A stretch of DNA of 64,000 nt from Motiliproteus sp965230735 (GCF_965230735.1 NZ_OZ246016.1:930001-994000), one strand, 5' to 3'. Shown: positions 7,297 to 16,414, counted from the stretch's first letter. The notes: generated from the sequence alone by a model not told the origin. A program made the numbers and translations.

Positions 7297-10008
7297 GTGT
7301 TCAGGAAGAGCCCGTTAAGTATTGCACTAAGCCTAACCCTTGCGCTGAGTACGCAAGCCATGCTGGTAACGTCGACTCATGCCGTCGAGGAATCGGTAGA
7401 AGCGGCAGCCGCTGAGGCTTCCGATGCGTTCGTCAGAAGTGTTATCGCCGAGATTCAGGCTGATCCGGAGCAAGCCGGCACTATCTTACGGCGCTCGGTC
7501 AAGTCTTCAGCCCATCGTTACCACCTCGATCCCGCTATCGAAGCGGAGATATCCCAAAACGCCATCGATCCTGACAAGGTGGTCGAGCTGGTCGGTCAAT
7601 ATCTGGAGCAGGATAGCTCGATGTTGATCTCGCTTTATCAACTGATTGAAGCGGTTGGGTCTCACCAGAGCCAAATCCGAGTAGAGATGTTTGTACGAGA
7701 GTCTGTGACAAGTGGTGAGCTCTATATCTCTGAAGACAAGGTGGCATACTCGCCAAACCTGGACCTTGGCAACAGCAAGCTGGTTCTGGGTGGGTTGGCT
7801 GTCGCCGCCGCGGCGGGCGGCGGCGGAGGTGGTGGAGGCGGCGGTTCGGCTCCGGTCTGGGCGCCTCTGCCGGCCTCTCCATTTAGCCCGACGGCCGCGG
7901 AGTATTCCGCCAATAGCACTACCCATACGATGGTTGGGGTTAAGGCTGCCCATGATCGCGGTTATACCGGCGTCGGTGCCACGATCGCGGTGCTGGATAG
8001 CGGTTTTTTATCCACCCATGAGGAGCTTTCGGGGCAGTTCGATGACCTGTACAACCCGATCACGAATCGTAGTGGTGTCGATGCCGCTTCAGATCCTCAT
8101 GGTCATGGCACCCATGTGGCCGGGATTATCGCAGCCAAAGGTAACGGGACCGGTATAGTCGGTGTGGCCCCCGGTGCACATTTGATCGGGATTAGAATTA
8201 GTGACGCTAGCGGAAGCGTTGTCTTCGGTGAGTCCCATTGGGGACGGACGGTGGACCGTCTGATCGCTCGGGGCACTGACTTTGTGAATAACAGTTGGGG
8301 GGCCACGATAACCGTGGCAGATGTCCCCTCTGCAGCGGCCTACGAGTCGGCATTCCCGAATGAAATCAGTGCACTGCGCAGGGCTGTTGCGGCAGATCAG
8401 GTTTGGGTCTGGGCCACCGGAAACGATGGCCCGACGGTAACTCAGCCTTCGGTGAATGCTGCACTGCCGGAGCTGTTCCCGGAGCTTGAGCAACATTGGG
8501 TTGCGGTTACTTCGGTCGATGCGGTTGAGAATCTGTCCAGCTTTGCCCAGCCCTGCGGCAATGCGGCGAATTGGTGTGTTGCCGCACCGGGTGAAAATGT
8601 ACTGTCTAGCTATAGGAATGGCGGCTATATCACGGATAGTGGTACCTCCATGGCCACACCCTATGTCACCGGTGTTCTGGCGCTGTTGAAGCAACGCTTT
8701 CCGACGCTGAGTAATGACCAGATCGTGGATCGACTGTTCCTGACCGCCAAGGATCTCGGTGCGGCGGGAGTCGACAGTGTCTATGGCCACGGCCTGGTCG
8801 ATGCTGATAAGGCTACCGACCCCTTAGGGCCGCTGAGTGTGGTTGTACCCGTAACGTCCAGCAGTAGCGTGACGCTGACTAGTGCGCCTTTGAGCACCAG
8901 TCTGCTAACGCTTAGCTCGGCATTTGGTGATGGCTTGAAGCAGGCCTTGCAAGGTCAATCGTTGGCGGTGGCCGACACCCAGGGAGCCGGTTTTTTTGTT
9001 GATCTGGCTTCTTTGACTCGGAGCCTGAAACCGTCACTGGATCTGAGCACTGCGCTTGATCGATACCGCTCAACCCCGGAGCTACAGCAGGCTCAGCTGA
9101 CCCCGGATAGCCGGTTGAGTTTCTCGACACGAAATGATGCCGGTACGATCAAATTTGATCAGCTGATGTATCGCTATCGTCCGTCGGCTGGTAGTCAGCT
9201 AAGACTGGGCTTTTCCGATGAGCTGCAGCAGTTTGTTGGGCTGAATTATGGCAGCAGCATATCCGGCTCCTATCTGGGGGCAAATTTCAGCGCACCCTAT
9301 ACCGGTCTAAGTCAGAGCAAGATGGGATTGGGTTACAGTTTGTCGTTGCAAGGGATGGAGCTGGCGTTCAGCGCGGTTGTACCTCATGGCAGTAATGACG
9401 AGGAAACTCGAGCATCGGCATTGATCGGAAGCGTATCGATCCCGTTGGGCGAGCAATTACAGACCAGCTTCCAAGTGGGCTATGCACTGGAAGAAAACGC
9501 TTTGCTGGGAGCCAGTGGTGAAGGTGCTTTCGCATTTGGTGAGAGTACCCCGACGCTCTATGTCGGTGCTCAGACCCGTTGGCAGCTGGCACCTGATACC
9601 GAATTGGCTGGCTCAGTTTACCTAGGCCGATCACGCCCTGAACTAGCCCAGGGCTCACTGATCAGTCAGGTATCTGCCGTTACTTCCAGCAGCTTCTCAC
9701 TGGGTTTGGGGCACCAGCTGGACGACGGTCGCCGGTTGGGCTTTATCGCATCTCAGCCCTTGCGCGTGGAGGGAGGCTCTATGAGTATGAGTATCTCTGA
9801 CGGATATGCGGGCAGCCGTTTCAATCGGGTTAACGTTGACGCGGATCTTAGTCCCAACGCTCGAGAGATTGATCTGGAGCTGTTCTACCAATTTAAGGGT
9901 AAACGGCTGGACAACCTACGTGCATCGCTGATCCACCAGATAAATCCGGGTCATCAGCGTGTAGCCAGCGACAATCTGTTGCTGCTGACGCTCGATAATC
10001 GCTTTTGA
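7297..10008 (+). CDS. Autotransporter subtilase (S8 serine protease, type V secretion)
   Basis: A 903-residue secreted protease. Residues 1-29 are a Sec signal peptide (cut near THA-VE). Residues 30-170 are an unrecognised pro-region, followed by ten consecutive glycines (174-183). The S8 domain carries Asp234 (VLDSGF), His270 (HGHGTHVAG) and Ser451 (GTSMATP). The last 250 or so residues form an autotransporter-type beta-barrel ending in LTLDNRF, with a terminal Phe as required for Bam recognition. The start is GTG with AAAGGAG about 8 bases upstream. It stands alone with long flanking gaps. The passenger is expected to cleave surface or external proteins; its target is unknown. Confidence 0.9.
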   Translation: MFRKSPLSIALSLTLALSTQAMLVTSTHAVEESVEAAAAEASDAFVRSVIAEIQADPEQAGTILRRSVKSSAHRYHLDPAIEAEISQNAIDPDKVVELVGQYLEQDSSMLISLYQLIEAVGSHQSQIRVEMFVRESVTSGELYISEDKVAYSPNLDLGNSKLVLGGLAVAAAAGGGGGGGGGGSAPVWAPLPASPFSPTAAEYSANSTTHTMVGVKAAHDRGYTGVGATIAVLDSGFLSTHEELSGQFDDLYNPITNRSGVDAASDPHGHGTHVAGIIAAKGNGTGIVGVAPGAHLIGIRISDASGSVVFGESHWGRTVDRLIARGTDFVNNSWGATITVADVPSAAAYESAFPNEISALRRAVAADQVWVWATGNDGPTVTQPSVNAALPELFPELEQHWVAVTSVDAVENLSSFAQPCGNAANWCVAAPGENVLSSYRNGGYITDSGTSMATPYVTGVLALLKQRFPTLSNDQIVDRLFLTAKDLGAAGVDSVYGHGLVDADKATDPLGPLSVVVPVTSSSSVTLTSAPLSTSLLTLSSAFGDGLKQALQGQSLAVADTQGAGFFVDLASLTRSLKPSLDLSTALDRYRSTPELQQAQLTPDSRLSFSTRNDAGTIKFDQLMYRYRPSAGSQLRLGFSDELQQFVGLNYGSSISGSYLGANFSAPYTGLSQSKMGLGYSLSLQGMELAFSAVVPHGSNDEETRASALIGSVSIPLGEQLQTSFQVGYALEENALLGASGEGAFAFGESTPTLYVGAQTRWQLAPDTELAGSVYLGRSRPELAQGSLISQVSAVTSSSFSLGLGHQLDDGRRLGFIASQPLRVEGGSMSMSISDGYAGSRFNRVNVDADLSPNAREIDLELFYQFKGKRLDNLRASLIHQINPGHQRVASDNLLLLTLDNRF

Positions 10009-10019
10009 GCGGGCTAAAT

Positions 10020-10100
10020 ACCACTGAGCAGTGGTCTGAACTCGACCGGGGTGCTTCTGGAAAGCTGATGATTCAGACCGGCTCTGTCCGATAGCCGGTC
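10020..10100 (+). terminator. Tandem hairpins after the autotransporter gene
   Basis: Two perfect stem-loops follow the stop codon: ACCACTG-ag-CAGTGGT (10020-10035) and GACCGGCT ... AGCCGGTC (10076-10100). Neither has a clear U-run, so they may block exonucleases or slow polymerase rather than act as classic terminators. Confidence 0.4.
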
Positions 10101-10267
10101 GGATCTATTCGACTTCAGCCTTTTCATGGATGGCGGGGTTTTAGTGATTGAACTCTGCTAAGCGCTTATAGTCCTATCTGGACTGTACTGAAAAGCTTGG
10201 CTCTATCGAAGTAACCCGATGGGGTCGAGCAGATCAATGTTACCTGCGATGCTGACCTGTTTTACCG

Positions 10268-10627
10268 ATGATTCTAAACTGGACCAAACCGATAGCTTGC
10301 TCTTTACTGGCGCTGATGCTGCTGGTGTGGGGTTTGCACCAGTTCAGTCAGACGATCAGGCTTCACTCGCTGACGCTGATATCGTCAGCAGACTCAACCG
10401 AGAGCCATGCGGATCATCAGCACCAATCGACCCAAAGCCATACTGGCTTAGGTATCGAACACCGCCATCCGTCGGGAACACCCGATCACACCCATGAGAA
10501 TGCATCGGTTCCGCAACCGGTGTTATCTCCCTATCAGTCTGTCCATTCTCGCCCGCTGGTCGTGCAGTCTGGACACCCCGTTCCGCCCCTGTTCCGCCTC
10601 GAGCGCCCTCCCCGTTTCTTTGGCTAA
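10268..10627 (+). CDS. Small His-rich membrane-anchored protein of unknown function
   Basis: No family is recognised. The 119-residue product has one hydrophobic segment (about residues 8-27) followed by a periplasm-like region with many histidines (SHADHQHQ, EHRHPSGTPDHTHE), then a Pro-rich tail ending PPRFFG. Such proteins often accompany metal transporters and may bind Cu, Ni, Co or Zn. It precedes the HupE/UreJ-like permease by 43 bases and is probably co-transcribed. No strong ribosome site precedes the ATG at 10268, so the start is uncertain. The periplasmic region resembles the next-gene-to-PCuAC protein at 44224 in general design only. Confidence 0.55.
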   Translation: MILNWTKPIACSLLALMLLVWGLHQFSQTIRLHSLTLISSADSTESHADHQHQSTQSHTGLGIEHRHPSGTPDHTHENASVPQPVLSPYQSVHSRPLVVQSGHPVPPLFRLERPPRFFG

Positions 10628-10670
10628 GTTGTTGTTTCAATAAATTCTTTAGCTTAAGAAGGTTGTCTTC

Positions 10671-11402
10671 ATGAAAGTTGACGGTTATTTCGGACCGGCT
10701 ACGCTGCTGCGTGCTTGTCCGGCGCGATTGATGTTGCTTGGGTTGTTGCTGAGCCTGTTCAGCATCGATATCGCGCTGGCCCATGGTGTCACCGAGGGTG
10801 ACAAGGGCTTTATTCAGGAGAGCAGTGGCATGATGCTGTTGCCCTTCATCTATCTGGGTGCCAAGCATATGGTGACAGGGTACGACCACCTGTTGTTTCT
10901 GCTTGGTGTGATTTTCTTCCTCTACCGGCTCAAGGATGTCGGTCTCTACGTGACGCTGTTCGCGGTGGGCCATTCGGTCACTCTGCTGTTCGGTGTGCTT
11001 CAGGGTATCAATGTCAGTCCCTACCTGATTGATGCGGTGATCGGTTTCTCGGTGGTCTACAAGGCGCTCGACAATCTCGGGGCGTTTCGGCGTTGGTTCG
11101 GTTATCAGCCCGATACCCGGGCGGCAACCTTGTTGTTTGGCTTGATCCACGGCTTTGGCCTGGCGGCCAAGATCCAGGACTTCGAGATCGCTGCCGACGG
11201 CCTGATACCTAACCTGCTGGCCTTCAACGTCGGCGTTGAGATCGGGCAGCTGTTGGCGTTGAGCGCGATCTTGATCCTGATGGGCTATTGGCGCCGAACC
11301 CGTAGTTTCTGGCGTCACGCCTTTGCCGCCAATGTACTGATGATGTCACTGGGTTTTCTGTTGATGGGTTACCAGTTGACCGGATACACACTGAGTTCTT
11401 AG
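10671..11402 (+). CDS. HupE/UreJ-like membrane permease
   Basis: A 243-residue polytopic inner-membrane protein of the HupE/UreJ_2 family, related to presumed nickel or other metal permeases. After an N-terminal hydrophobic leader comes AHGVTEGDKG, then GYDHLLFLLG with conserved His and Asp, GHSVTLL, and LIHGFGLA. These His-containing motifs define the family and are likely metal-contacting. It sits between a His-rich small protein and an anchored periplasmic protein and is probably co-transcribed with both. The metal is not determined by the sequence. Confidence 0.78.
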   Translation: MKVDGYFGPATLLRACPARLMLLGLLLSLFSIDIALAHGVTEGDKGFIQESSGMMLLPFIYLGAKHMVTGYDHLLFLLGVIFFLYRLKDVGLYVTLFAVGHSVTLLFGVLQGINVSPYLIDAVIGFSVVYKALDNLGAFRRWFGYQPDTRAATLLFGLIHGFGLAAKIQDFEIAADGLIPNLLAFNVGVEIGQLLALSAILILMGYWRRTRSFWRHAFAANVLMMSLGFLLMGYQLTGYTLSS

Positions 11403-11413
11403 AGGAATACACC

Positions 11414-12169
11414 ATGTTTAATTCAGAATTACCGACCCAGGCCCAGCTACCGTCGACGTTGCAGCTGCTGGTTTCCACCCTGATGGCGATGTTGTTGGCC
11501 GCGGTGTTGCTGATCACCACCGTGCTGCCGGCTGAATACGGTATCGACCCGACCGGCGTAGGCCGGGTGCTGGGGCTGACCCAGATGGGCGAGATCAAGG
11601 AGCAGTTGGCCGAAGAAGCTGCCGCCGATCGGGCCCAACAGGCTCAGGCTTCGAAAACAGAGCCCCAAAAACCGGTGTCCGCCCCGGCAGTCGCGGCGGC
11701 CCTGGTGTCGACTGAAGCGGCCCAAAGCCTGCCTGCGGTAGCGGCTGAGCCTGCCCCTGCACCTGTAATGGTGGTGAAGACGGCGGTGGCAGCGACGCCT
11801 GTTGTTGAAGCGACGACTGATGTTGAAGCGCCGGTTGTCGTGGCCAAGAAGGACGGGCTGCGGATCACTCTGAGACCGGGAGAGCCGGCCGAGGTCAAAC
11901 TGAAGATGAGCAAAGACGCGGTGGTTGCCTATCGCTGGAGCGCCAACGGCGGCAAGCTCAACTACGATACCCACGGTGACCCCTACGGCGCCCCAAAGGG
12001 TTTCTACCATGGTTATGGCAAGGGGCGGTTCCAGCCCGGTGATCAGGGCGAGCTGAAAGCCGCCTTTGATGGATCACATGGTTGGTTCTGGCGTAATCGG
12101 ACCAATCAGAAGGTTACGCTGACCCTGCAGGTCGAAGGAGACTTCGATGCGATGAATCGGGTTCTGTAA
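11414..12169 (+). CDS. Membrane-anchored periplasmic protein of a HupE-linked family
   Basis: A 251-residue protein with one N-terminal transmembrane anchor (about residues 15-40), a long Ala/Pro/Val/Glu-rich linker (about 60-150), and a compact C-terminal domain beginning LRITLRPGEPAEVKLKM with VAYRWSANGGKLNYDTHGD and HGWFWRNRT. It resembles proteins annotated only as transmembrane anchor proteins that co-occur with HupE/UreJ-like permeases. It follows that permease by 11 bases. The His, Trp and Asp residues of the C-terminal domain could bind a ligand or metal, but no function is established. Confidence 0.65.
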   Translation: MFNSELPTQAQLPSTLQLLVSTLMAMLLAAVLLITTVLPAEYGIDPTGVGRVLGLTQMGEIKEQLAEEAAADRAQQAQASKTEPQKPVSAPAVAAALVSTEAAQSLPAVAAEPAPAPVMVVKTAVAATPVVEATTDVEAPVVVAKKDGLRITLRPGEPAEVKLKMSKDAVVAYRWSANGGKLNYDTHGDPYGAPKGFYHGYGKGRFQPGDQGELKAAFDGSHGWFWRNRTNQKVTLTLQVEGDFDAMNRVL

Positions 12170-12174
12170 TCCAG

Positions 12175-12207
12175 GGCGGCCACTCTGATCGGGTGGCCGC
12201 CGTTTCC
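12175..12207 (+). terminator. GC-rich hairpin after the HupE cluster
   Basis: A perfect 9-base stem GGCGGCCAC / GTGGCCGCC (12175-12201) with a 9-base loop follows the anchored-protein gene by a few bases; a short T-rich tail (GTTTCC) follows. It probably limits read-through into the cytochrome gene. Confidence 0.55.
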
Positions 12208-12313
12208 GGTACCTATTACTGTCTGTTAATTCACCCCAATTTCACCTCGTTCTCCTTAAGCTGCTCGCCATTCGATGAGTAGAACCGGCCTAAGAGCCTG
12301 TCAGGAGAACAAC

Positions 12314-12874
12314 ATGACCGATACCAAAGAGCGGCTTTCCGCTGTCACCGTCAAACTGCACTGGATCATCGCGGTGGCGATGATCTTTCTAACTGCGCTG
12401 GGCATTATCATGGAGGAGTTCGAGCTGCATCAGCTGTTCGATCTGCATATCTCGCTGGGGGTATTGCTGTTGCTGTTGGTCATTCCCAGACTGGTCTGGC
12501 GCTATCGCAACGGTTGGCCCGAGCCCGCCGGCAACTATACTCGCTTTGAGCATCTGAGCGGCAAGCTGGTCCATTGGCTGCTGTTGCTGGCTACGCTGTT
12601 GATGCCGCTGTCGGGAATCCTGATGGCGATCGCGGGAGGTCATGGCCTGCATGTATTCGGTTTAACCCTGTTCCCGGAATCACCGGATCCGGCCAACCCC
12701 GGCGAAGTGATCATGTTGTCCGCGCCGCTGCAGCAGTTGGGTGAGGGGATTCATGAACTGGGGGCGGACGTTCTGCCGTTGGCGATCGGATTGCATATTG
12801 TTGGTGCCCTGAAGCATCATTTTGTCGATAGGGACGAAACCTTACGCCGGATGCTGGGGCTGGCACCGCGTTGA
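12314..12874 (+). CDS. Cytochrome b561 family di-haem membrane protein
   Basis: A 186-residue, four-helix inner-membrane b-type cytochrome. Haem-ligand histidines lie in TVKLHWIIAV (helix 1), LHISLGVLLLL (helix 2) and LPLAIGLHIVGALKHHFVDRD (helix 4), matching the prokaryotic cytochrome b561 pattern. The family moves electrons from the quinol pool, for example to superoxide or periplasmic partners. The ATG at 12314 has AGGAG 8 bases upstream; the frame extends 13 codons further with no better start. It precedes a two-component pair by about 50 bases, suggesting redox- or metal-responsive control. Confidence 0.85.
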   Translation: MTDTKERLSAVTVKLHWIIAVAMIFLTALGIIMEEFELHQLFDLHISLGVLLLLLVIPRLVWRYRNGWPEPAGNYTRFEHLSGKLVHWLLLLATLLMPLSGILMAIAGGHGLHVFGLTLFPESPDPANPGEVIMLSAPLQQLGEGIHELGADVLPLAIGLHIVGALKHHFVDRDETLRRMLGLAPR

Positions 12875-12922
12875 TCGATGACGGTTGCGCTACCACCACC
12901 GATACCGCAGCGGGGAGGAGCG

Positions 12923-13603
12923 ATGAAGATCCTGATTGTTGAAGACAACGCCTCGCTGGCGGGCAACCTGGTCGATTATTGTGAGCTGCTGGGGCACCAG
13001 GTCGACTATGCCGGGTCCGGCAAGCAGTGTCTGAGCTTGCTGGAGCAGGATCAATTCGATGTGATCGTGCTCGATGTGATGCTGCCGGGTATCGATGGCT
13101 ATGAAACCTGCCGACGCTTGCGGGCCGAGCTGCTCTGTCCAACCCCAGTGATCTTTTTGACCGCCAAGGTGGAGCTGGCCCATAAACTGGAAGGCTTTCG
13201 CGCCGGCGGTGACGATTACCTGACCAAACCGTTCGACATCGAGGAGCTGTTCTGCCGGATCGAAGCGCTGGCCATACGGGGCAGTCGTCGGGACCTGGGC
13301 AAACTGCAGTTTGGTGAGCTGTGCCTGGATACCGAGCAGGGCTGCCTCACCCGGCAGGATCGGACTATCCGGCTGAACAAGGTTCAAGCCAAGATTCTGC
13401 AGTACCTGATCAGCCAGGCACCGGCAGTGGTGAGCCGACGTCAGCTGGAGAGTGAGATCTGGGGTGAAGAGCTGCCCGACAGCGATGCGCTCAAGACCCA
13501 TATCTATCAGTTGCGGCGGATGATCGACAAACCCTTTGATCACCCCTGCCTGGAGACGGTTCACGGTCGAGGCTACCGGCTCCGAGGCACGGAGGGTCTA
13601 TGA
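12923..13603 (+). CDS. OmpR-family response regulator
   Basis: A 226-residue two-component regulator. The receiver domain begins MKILIVEDNASLAGN, with the phosphoacceptor Asp in VIVLDVMLPGIDGY and the Lys switch in DDYLTKPF. A winged-helix DNA-binding domain with LNKVQAKILQYLI and the closing HGRGYRLRG follows. The ATG at 12923 has GGGGAGGAG immediately upstream and is preferred over an in-frame upstream start. It overlaps the kinase gene by 4 bases (ATGA). Target genes are not known; the cytochrome b561 and HupE cluster upstream are the obvious candidates. Confidence 0.9.
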   Translation: MKILIVEDNASLAGNLVDYCELLGHQVDYAGSGKQCLSLLEQDQFDVIVLDVMLPGIDGYETCRRLRAELLCPTPVIFLTAKVELAHKLEGFRAGGDDYLTKPFDIEELFCRIEALAIRGSRRDLGKLQFGELCLDTEQGCLTRQDRTIRLNKVQAKILQYLISQAPAVVSRRQLESEIWGEELPDSDALKTHIYQLRRMIDKPFDHPCLETVHGRGYRLRGTEGL

Positions 13604-14883
13604 AACTGCTGAACTATTTCCACCACCGGGTGGCAGTTGTCTTCGCGGCTTTCAGCCTGTTTCTCAGCGTCGCCTTTGGGATGTTTCTTTACGACAGCCT
13701 CTACGAGGTCGACGATCAGGTTCGACGGGCGTTGCTGGATAATTTCGAGCAGTCCTTTGTCGACCACTACCGCCAAACCGGCGAGTACCTGTCCGGCGAT
13801 GGCGCCTTTCAGATCAGGGTGCTGGTCAGCGGTCGTGACCCGATCGAAGCTCCCTATCGCGCCCTGGAGCCCGGCTACCATGAATATTATCTCGACCAGG
13901 AGCATGTGATCAGCGGGGTTCTACCGCCTAAGCTTGGTCAGGAGTCGGTCGCTGTTGATGTGCCACGTTACCTACTGATCCACAATGACAGCGACTCCCA
14001 CGCCATCAATCGGCATCAGGATGAGATTCTGCTGACCATCGAGCTGGCGGTGCTGGGGGTTTCACTGCTGGGAATCCTGATTGGGCTGCTGTTGTCCCGT
14101 CAGCTTTCCCTGCCGGTACGCACTCTAAAAGCCCGGATCGATGCCACGGATCCGGACAACCCCTCGTTGGTGCCGCTGGCGCGCCAGGACGAGTTTGGCG
14201 ATATCAGTCATGCCTATGCCGATACCCTCGATCGTGTGCGCCGCAGCCTGGAGCGCGAGCGCCGGTTCTCCGGCTATGCCAGCCACGAACTGCGAACCCC
14301 GGTGGCGGTGGTCAAATCGTCGCTGAATCTGTGGAACGCCTGCCAACGTAGCGAGGATGTCGAACGGGCTGAGGCGATTCGAGCCAAGGTTATCGGCCGG
14401 ATTTCAGACGCTAATCAGCAGATGGAGGAGGTGATCCAAACCTTCCTGCTGTTGTCTCGACAGCAGCTGGATTGGGATGAGGTCGAAGCGTTGGACCTCA
14501 GCGCGCTGTTGTCCGATCTGTTGGAGAAATACCAGGCGATCGATGGCTATGACCGGATTCGGGTTGAACCCCGGATTGAGCCGGGGGTGCTCCGACAGCT
14601 TAACCCCAAGGCGGTAAGGTTGATCCTATCGACCTTGCTTCGAAACGGTTTTGGTTACGCCGCCGGTACCCTGAGCATCGCGTTGGATCAGCATGGCTTG
14701 CTGCTCAGTAACGATATTGATCAGCTGCGGGTCGAGCAGAGCGAACACTTTGGCTTCGGGCTGGAGATCGCCACCCAGCTGTGTGAGCAGATTCGCTGGC
14801 GTTGTGATTGCCGACGATCAGAGCAGAATCGGTTTATTGCCCAAATCCTGTTTGACGATTCAACCCCGGGCCCTGGTGCTTAA
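13600..14883 (+). CDS. Sensor histidine kinase with a degenerate ATP lid
   Basis: A 427-residue membrane kinase partner of the preceding regulator. A first helix (residues 10-30), a periplasmic sensor of about 125 residues and a second helix (about 148-168) are followed by HAMP, the H-box SHELRTPVAVV and a C-terminal ATPase domain. The N-box (LLRNGFGYA) and a G2-like FGFGLEIATQL are visible, but the usual DxGxG motif is not; LLLSNDID occupies its place. This could mean weak or unusual catalysis, or simply a divergent subfamily. Its stop overlaps the stop of the convergent MocR gene by 4 bases. Confidence 0.85.
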   Translation: MKLLNYFHHRVAVVFAAFSLFLSVAFGMFLYDSLYEVDDQVRRALLDNFEQSFVDHYRQTGEYLSGDGAFQIRVLVSGRDPIEAPYRALEPGYHEYYLDQEHVISGVLPPKLGQESVAVDVPRYLLIHNDSDSHAINRHQDEILLTIELAVLGVSLLGILIGLLLSRQLSLPVRTLKARIDATDPDNPSLVPLARQDEFGDISHAYADTLDRVRRSLERERRFSGYASHELRTPVAVVKSSLNLWNACQRSEDVERAEAIRAKVIGRISDANQQMEEVIQTFLLLSRQQLDWDEVEALDLSALLSDLLEKYQAIDGYDRIRVEPRIEPGVLRQLNPKAVRLILSTLLRNGFGYAAGTLSIALDQHGLLLSNDIDQLRVEQSEHFGFGLEIATQLCEQIRWRCDCRRSEQNRFIAQILFDDSTPGPGA

Positions 14884-16313
14884 CCCGGTCGCAGAAGCAG
14901 CTGCAGCGCATCCAGCTGTAAACCCAAGCCATCGATGTCGAGCCCGCTGTAGCCAAATATCAGCCCCCGCTGTTCGGCCTTTCCGGCGTAGTAACTGGAT
15001 AGGGCGGTCAGCATCATACCTTGCTGCTGTAACTGCTCGGCCAGTTGTTGGTCGTCAAAGGGCGGGTTCAGCACAAACACCAGCTGCATGCCGGCCTGGT
15101 GATCCAATACCGTCCCGTAGCGATTGAACTCCGTTGATAGGCGGCCAATCAGGTACTGGCGCCGCTCGTTGTAGATCCGCCGCATCCGTCGTAGGTGACG
15201 GTAGAACTCCCCGTTATCGATAAACTCCGCCAGCGGTCGCTGTGGCATCAGACTGGCCTTGCTGCCAAACCGGCTCAGGGTCTGCAGGCAGGGCTCGATC
15301 AGTTCATCCGGAACCGCCAGATAACCCAGTCGCAGGTTGGAGGAGAGAATCTTCGAGAAGCTGCCGATATAGAGGGTGCGGTGCGGATCGAATCCGGCCA
15401 GGGCCGGAATCGGTCGACCGGCAAAGCGGAATTCGCTGTCGTAATCATCTTCGATCAACCAGCCCTGATGGGCCTGAGCCCATTGGATAAAGCGGCTACG
15501 GCGCTCCGGTGACATGGTGCCTCCCATTGGATACTGGTGGGAGGGGGTCAACACGGCGATCCGACTGTGATTGTTGGGGTTAGGCAACGTGGTGCCCTGC
15601 GCATCCAGCGGCAGGTAGCTTGGCGCCAGACCCAGGCTCTGGACGAACTGGCGCAGCGGTAGGTAACCGGGGTTCTCCAGCGCGATCGGATCACCCTGAC
15701 GGCAGAGTGTACGCAGGCAAAGCTCCAGTGCGTCGATGGCGCCGGCGGTGATGAAGATCCGGGACGGAGTGGTCTGGATGCCGCGCCAGTCCGCCAGGTG
15801 ACGGGCAATGGCGGCTCGCAGCTCCGGGTTTCCCCGCGGATCGGTGTTGATGGTCAGGCTTCGAGGATCCCGGCGGCAGATCTGGGCGACGGTACGGGCC
15901 CAGGGTTTGTGGGGGAACAGATCCATATCCGGCAGCGAGGCGCCGTAGGGGGGACGCGCTACGTTGAGGCTTTCATCGGCTTCTGTATCGAGTGCTGCAG
16001 CGGTCTTAGATTTGTGCTGATTATCCTGATGGCTTGGCGGCAACAGCTCCACTCCGCCGGCACCGGATAGGCTATACCCCGAGCCCGGCAAGCTGGTCAG
16101 GTATCCCTCGGCCACCAGCTGTTCGTAGGCATTGATCACGGTGGAGCGGGAGACTCCGAGTTCCACCGCTAGGCTGCGGGTCGGCGGCAGTCGGGTCTGC
16201 GGTGGCAGATCGCCGCGGATGGCCTGCTGGCGTAGCGCGTTACAGATCTGCTCGTACAGCGGGAGGTCGTTATCGCGGCTGATTTCAAATCCCAGCCAAG
16301 CCTTACCTTTCAA
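14880..16313 (-). CDS. MocR/PdxR-type GntR-aminotransferase regulator
   Basis: A 477-residue transcription factor with a GntR winged helix at residues 10-80 (LPLYEQICNALRQQAIRGDL, ELGVSRSTVINAYEQLVAEGY) fused to a type I aminotransferase domain. The PLP lysine lies in IGSFSKILSSNLRLGY. MocR proteins sense PLP and an amino compound and control adjacent genes. It is divergent from the GNAT-GNAT-GNAT-LysE row, which is therefore its likely target. The gap between them is 101 bases and AT-rich, suited to a shared promoter and operator. Confidence 0.88.
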   Translation of the reverse strand: MKGKAWLGFEISRDNDLPLYEQICNALRQQAIRGDLPPQTRLPPTRSLAVELGVSRSTVINAYEQLVAEGYLTSLPGSGYSLSGAGGVELLPPSHQDNQHKSKTAAALDTEADESLNVARPPYGASLPDMDLFPHKPWARTVAQICRRDPRSLTINTDPRGNPELRAAIARHLADWRGIQTTPSRIFITAGAIDALELCLRTLCRQGDPIALENPGYLPLRQFVQSLGLAPSYLPLDAQGTTLPNPNNHSRIAVLTPSHQYPMGGTMSPERRSRFIQWAQAHQGWLIEDDYDSEFRFAGRPIPALAGFDPHRTLYIGSFSKILSSNLRLGYLAVPDELIEPCLQTLSRFGSKASLMPQRPLAEFIDNGEFYRHLRRMRRIYNERRQYLIGRLSTEFNRYGTVLDHQAGMQLVFVLNPPFDDQQLAEQLQQQGMMLTALSSYYAGKAEQRGLIFGYSGLDIDGLGLQLDALQLLLRPG

Positions 16314-16414
16314 AATTGGTCTGCTTAAATTGTTAATTTTTGGATATTAATAATAGACCAAAACTGTCGCACTATCCGTATCTCGAGCACAACGATCTGT
16401 TTGGAGATATGGCT

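Noticed and set aside
8089..8790. A 233-codon minus-strand frame within the subtilase gene
   Set aside because: It lies opposite the conserved catalytic domain, whose triad is intact on the plus strand.
10219..10497. A plus-strand frame overlapping the His-rich small gene
   Set aside because: It has no hydrophobic or family signal, and the alternative frame at 10268 gives a coherent anchor plus His-rich region ending just before the permease.
10356..11318. A 320-codon minus-strand frame opposite the HupE-like gene
   Set aside because: It is Gln/His/Asp-rich antisense sequence over a well-supported membrane protein gene.
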